Below, in pieces: positions 62,983 through 64,000 of a stretch of DNA of 64,000 bases; position 1 is the stretch's first letter, and every line of letters begins with the position of its first letter. Origin of the DNA: Gordonia polyisoprenivorans. GTDB taxonomy: Bacteria; Actinomycetota; Actinomycetes; Mycobacteriales; Mycobacteriaceae. Location: positions 1,674,001 through 1,738,000 of the forward strand of contig NZ_CP072203.1 in NCBI RefSeq assembly GCF_017654315.1. Direction: 5' to 3'. The notes under the pieces are model-generated. The model made no database searches. It had not been told where the DNA came from and saw only the letters and a program-made list of their open reading frames with translations. A program made the position numbers and the translations under genes.

Positions 62983-63615
62983 ATGCCGCCCGCACCATCC
63001 CTGCAGCTCGACGACATCGTCGACGCCGCGATCCGACTCATCGAACGTGATGGAGTCGAGGGCCTGAGCATGCGGCGGCTCGCGAGTGAACTCGGGTCCA
63101 AACCGATGACGCTCTACAACTACGTCGACAACAAGTCCGAACTGCTGCAGCTCGTTCTCACCGAGGTCGCCGCGCGCATCCCGTGGTCCCGTCCCGAGGG
63201 GCCACCACGCGAGCGGATGATCGCCGTCGCCGTCGACATGTACAACGAGCTCGCCGCGATTTCCTGGATCGTCCCCATCCTGCGTGAGGGCACCACAGTC
63301 GGTGCGCCTGCACTCGTCCTTGCCGACACCTTCGTCTCTGCCGCAATCGAACTCGGCGTCGACGAGGTGACCGCGATGTCGACGTGGCGCTCGGTCTGGT
63401 ACATCGTCGCCTCCGAGTTGCAGTGGCAGGACACTCTGGCCCGACGCCGGCCGGGTGAGAAGTCGTGGCATCAAACGATCGACCCCGACCTCCTCACCGA
63501 CGTGCCCACCATCGCGCGGCTGCTGCCGCATCTGATCGAGTACTCGCGCGAGTTCCGGGTTCGCGACGCGGTGGCGGCGCAGATCGACGGCGTGCTGTCC
63601 CATCTGAACGACTGA
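62983..63615 (+). CDS. TetR-family transcriptional regulator (TetR_C class)
   Basis: 210-residue regulator. The HTH is AIRLIERDGVEGLSMRRLASELGSKPMTLYNYVDNKSELL (about 14-53), whose SxxMTLYxYVxxKxxLL pattern is typical of the TetR/ActR class controlling efflux pumps. The C-terminus is a helical ligand domain. It is followed by an MFS exporter, with a 28-bp palindrome between, so it is the likely repressor. Its flanks are two oppositely oriented type A arrays. TAGAAC lies 8 bp before the ATG. Confidence 0.88.
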   Translation: MPPAPSLQLDDIVDAAIRLIERDGVEGLSMRRLASELGSKPMTLYNYVDNKSELLQLVLTEVAARIPWSRPEGPPRERMIAVAVDMYNELAAISWIVPILREGTTVGAPALVLADTFVSAAIELGVDEVTAMSTWRSVWYIVASELQWQDTLARRRPGEKSWHQTIDPDLLTDVPTIARLLPHLIEYSREFRVRDAVAAQIDGVLSHLND

Positions 63616-63636
63616 CCCGACCGGCCGGATCTCCGG

Positions 63637-63773
63637 GCGCTGTCGGCACCTACCAGGGCGCTGTCGGCACCTACCAGGGCGCTGTCGGCACCAACCAGGG
63701 CGCTGTCGGCACCAACCAGGGCGCTGTCGACGCGAACCAGGGCGCTGTCGACGCCAACCAGAGCGCTCTCGAC
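63637..63773 (-). repeat. 21-nt tandem repeat array 8 (type A, reverse)
   Basis: Seven units with starts at 63637, 63658, 63679, 63700, 63721, 63742 and 63763, all exactly 21 bp apart. Plus-strand cores are GCGCTGTCGGC or GCGCTGTCGAC (reverse of type A). Spacers are very uniform (acctaccagg, accaaccagg), the most homogeneous in the window, suggesting recent expansion or conversion. It lies between the tetR stop codon and the MFS operator. Confidence 0.93.
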
Positions 63774-63799
63774 ATCCACGGGTACCCAGGCTAGCCTTC

Positions 63800-63827
63800 A
63801 GTACGCGTACGTAAACGTACGCGTACT
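63800..63827. promoter_or_regulatory. 28-bp palindromic operator upstream of the MFS gene
   Basis: Perfect inverted repeat: AGTACGCGTACGT (63800-63812), spacer aa, ACGTACGCGTACT (63815-63827). Thirteen-bp arms make this the most symmetrical operator in the window, typical of TetR-family sites. It lies between tetR and the efflux gene and overlaps the likely promoter (TTAATCCTAG just downstream). The adjacent TetR protein is the expected ligand. Confidence 0.8.
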
Positions 63828-63855
63828 TAATCCTAGTCGAGAGGCCTCACCGTCA

Positions 63856-64000
63856 ATGACCCTCACGCCGACGACGACACCCACCCATCACCGCGCCCTG
63901 GTCGGGACCATCTTCACCCTGCAGTTCCTGGTCGCGCTCGACATGTCGCTGGTCAACATCGCCCTGCCGGCCATGCGCGCCGACCTCGGGTTCACCGCCT
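63856..64000 (+). CDS. MFS drug-efflux transporter (DHA2/EmrB-QacA-like), 5' part
   Basis: First 48 codons of a major facilitator superfamily exporter, cut by the window end. The N-terminus TIFTLQFLVALDMSLVNIAL corresponds to helix 1 of DHA2 (14-helix) drug:H+ antiporters, whose motif D1 reads LDxTxVNVALP; here LDMSLVNIALPAMRADLGFT. It would export a toxic compound or metabolite. gagagg at 63839-63845 serves as ribosome-binding site. Control by the upstream TetR at the 28-bp palindrome is likely. Confidence 0.85.
   Translation, partial: MTLTPTTTPTHHRALVGTIFTLQFLVALDMSLVNIALPAMRADLGFTA

Noticed and set aside
24519..63773. The 21-nt arrays as CRISPR arrays
   Set aside because: The repeat core is 15 nt and spacers are only 6 nt and similar within an array; no cas genes are nearby. 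CRISPR repeats and spacers are each typically 23 nt or longer and spacers unique.
1..64000. tRNA, rRNA, insertion sequence, prophage or integrase
   Set aside because: I looked for cloverleaf-like sequences, transposase or integrase motifs and terminal inverted repeats and saw none I could support by eye; a tRNAscan/ISfinder run would be needed to exclude them.

Overview
The window is 64 kb of high-GC actinobacterial chromosome. Gene content and order point to a mycolic-acid bacterium of the Mycobacteriales, and Gordonia is my best guess. From memory, the order gpm1-senX3-regX3, Rv0495c-like, Ppx, Rv0497-Rv0499-like, proC, excisionase-like HTH, bS22, galE2-like, PlsC, serB1, glutaredoxin-like, hemA-hemC-hemD-hemB, then hemL, phosphoglycerate mutase, TlpA-CcdA-ResB-CcsB and the DUF4229 protein follows the Mycobacterium tuberculosis Rv0489-Rv0531 segment closely. 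No rRNA, tRNA, insertion sequence, prophage or CRISPR array was recognised.

Layout: (1) 1-24.5 kb is conserved core: end of an acyl-CoA ligase, DUF1361 protein, gpmA, a GNAT protein, the SenX3-RegX3 phosphate-sensing pair, Ppx, proC, a BldC-like HTH, the tiny ribosomal protein bS22, an epimerase, a PlsC acyltransferase, an alcohol dehydrogenase, a HAD phosphatase, and the heme block rex-hemA-hemC-hemD-hemB. (2) 24.5-46 kb is more variable. It holds two paralogous DUF559/Vsr-like nuclease genes, small membrane proteins, a secreted protein, fatty-acid genes (acyl-CoA oxidase-like, FadD, acyl-CoA dehydrogenase) with LuxR and TetR regulators, and a copper amine oxidase / aldehyde dehydrogenase / GABA transaminase operon under a divergent PucR regulator. 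(3) 46-53.4 kb is core again: SGNH lipoprotein, hemL, and the cytochrome c maturation operon (tlpA-ccdA-resB-ccsB) with overlapping start and stop codons. (4) 53.5-64 kb: a BldC homologue, DUF4229 protein, cysteine-synthase-like enzyme, MacB-like ABC exporter, an HTH plus Clp_N pair, a siderophore-interacting protein fused to a methyltransferase-like domain, and a TetR-MFS efflux pair cut by the window end.

The most unusual signal is a family of 21-nt tandem repeats in eight intergenic arrays (about 54 units). Each unit has a 15-nt core, G[CT]CGAC[AC]G[CT]GC[CG]CTC, and a 6-nt spacer. Two core variants occur: A (GCCGACAGCGCCCTC, five arrays) and B (GTCGACCGTGCGCTC, three arrays). Both DUF559/Vsr-like nuclease genes are bracketed by two arrays in opposite orientation, the first by A arrays and the second by B arrays. 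A TetR gene near the right end is bracketed by A arrays in the same way. I do not know a described element with this architecture; a REP/RAYT-like nuclease-repeat partnership is the hypothesis I would test first.

Several conserved genes (serB1-like, hemA, hemD, resB, Clp_N protein) carry in-frame 15- or 18-bp tandem DNA repeats in linkers. Many genes have a TANNNT-type -10 element 6-7 nt before the start codon, the pattern expected of leaderless transcripts. Gene positions and motifs are read from the sequence. Family names and pathway roles rest on remembered knowledge, and no database search was possible.
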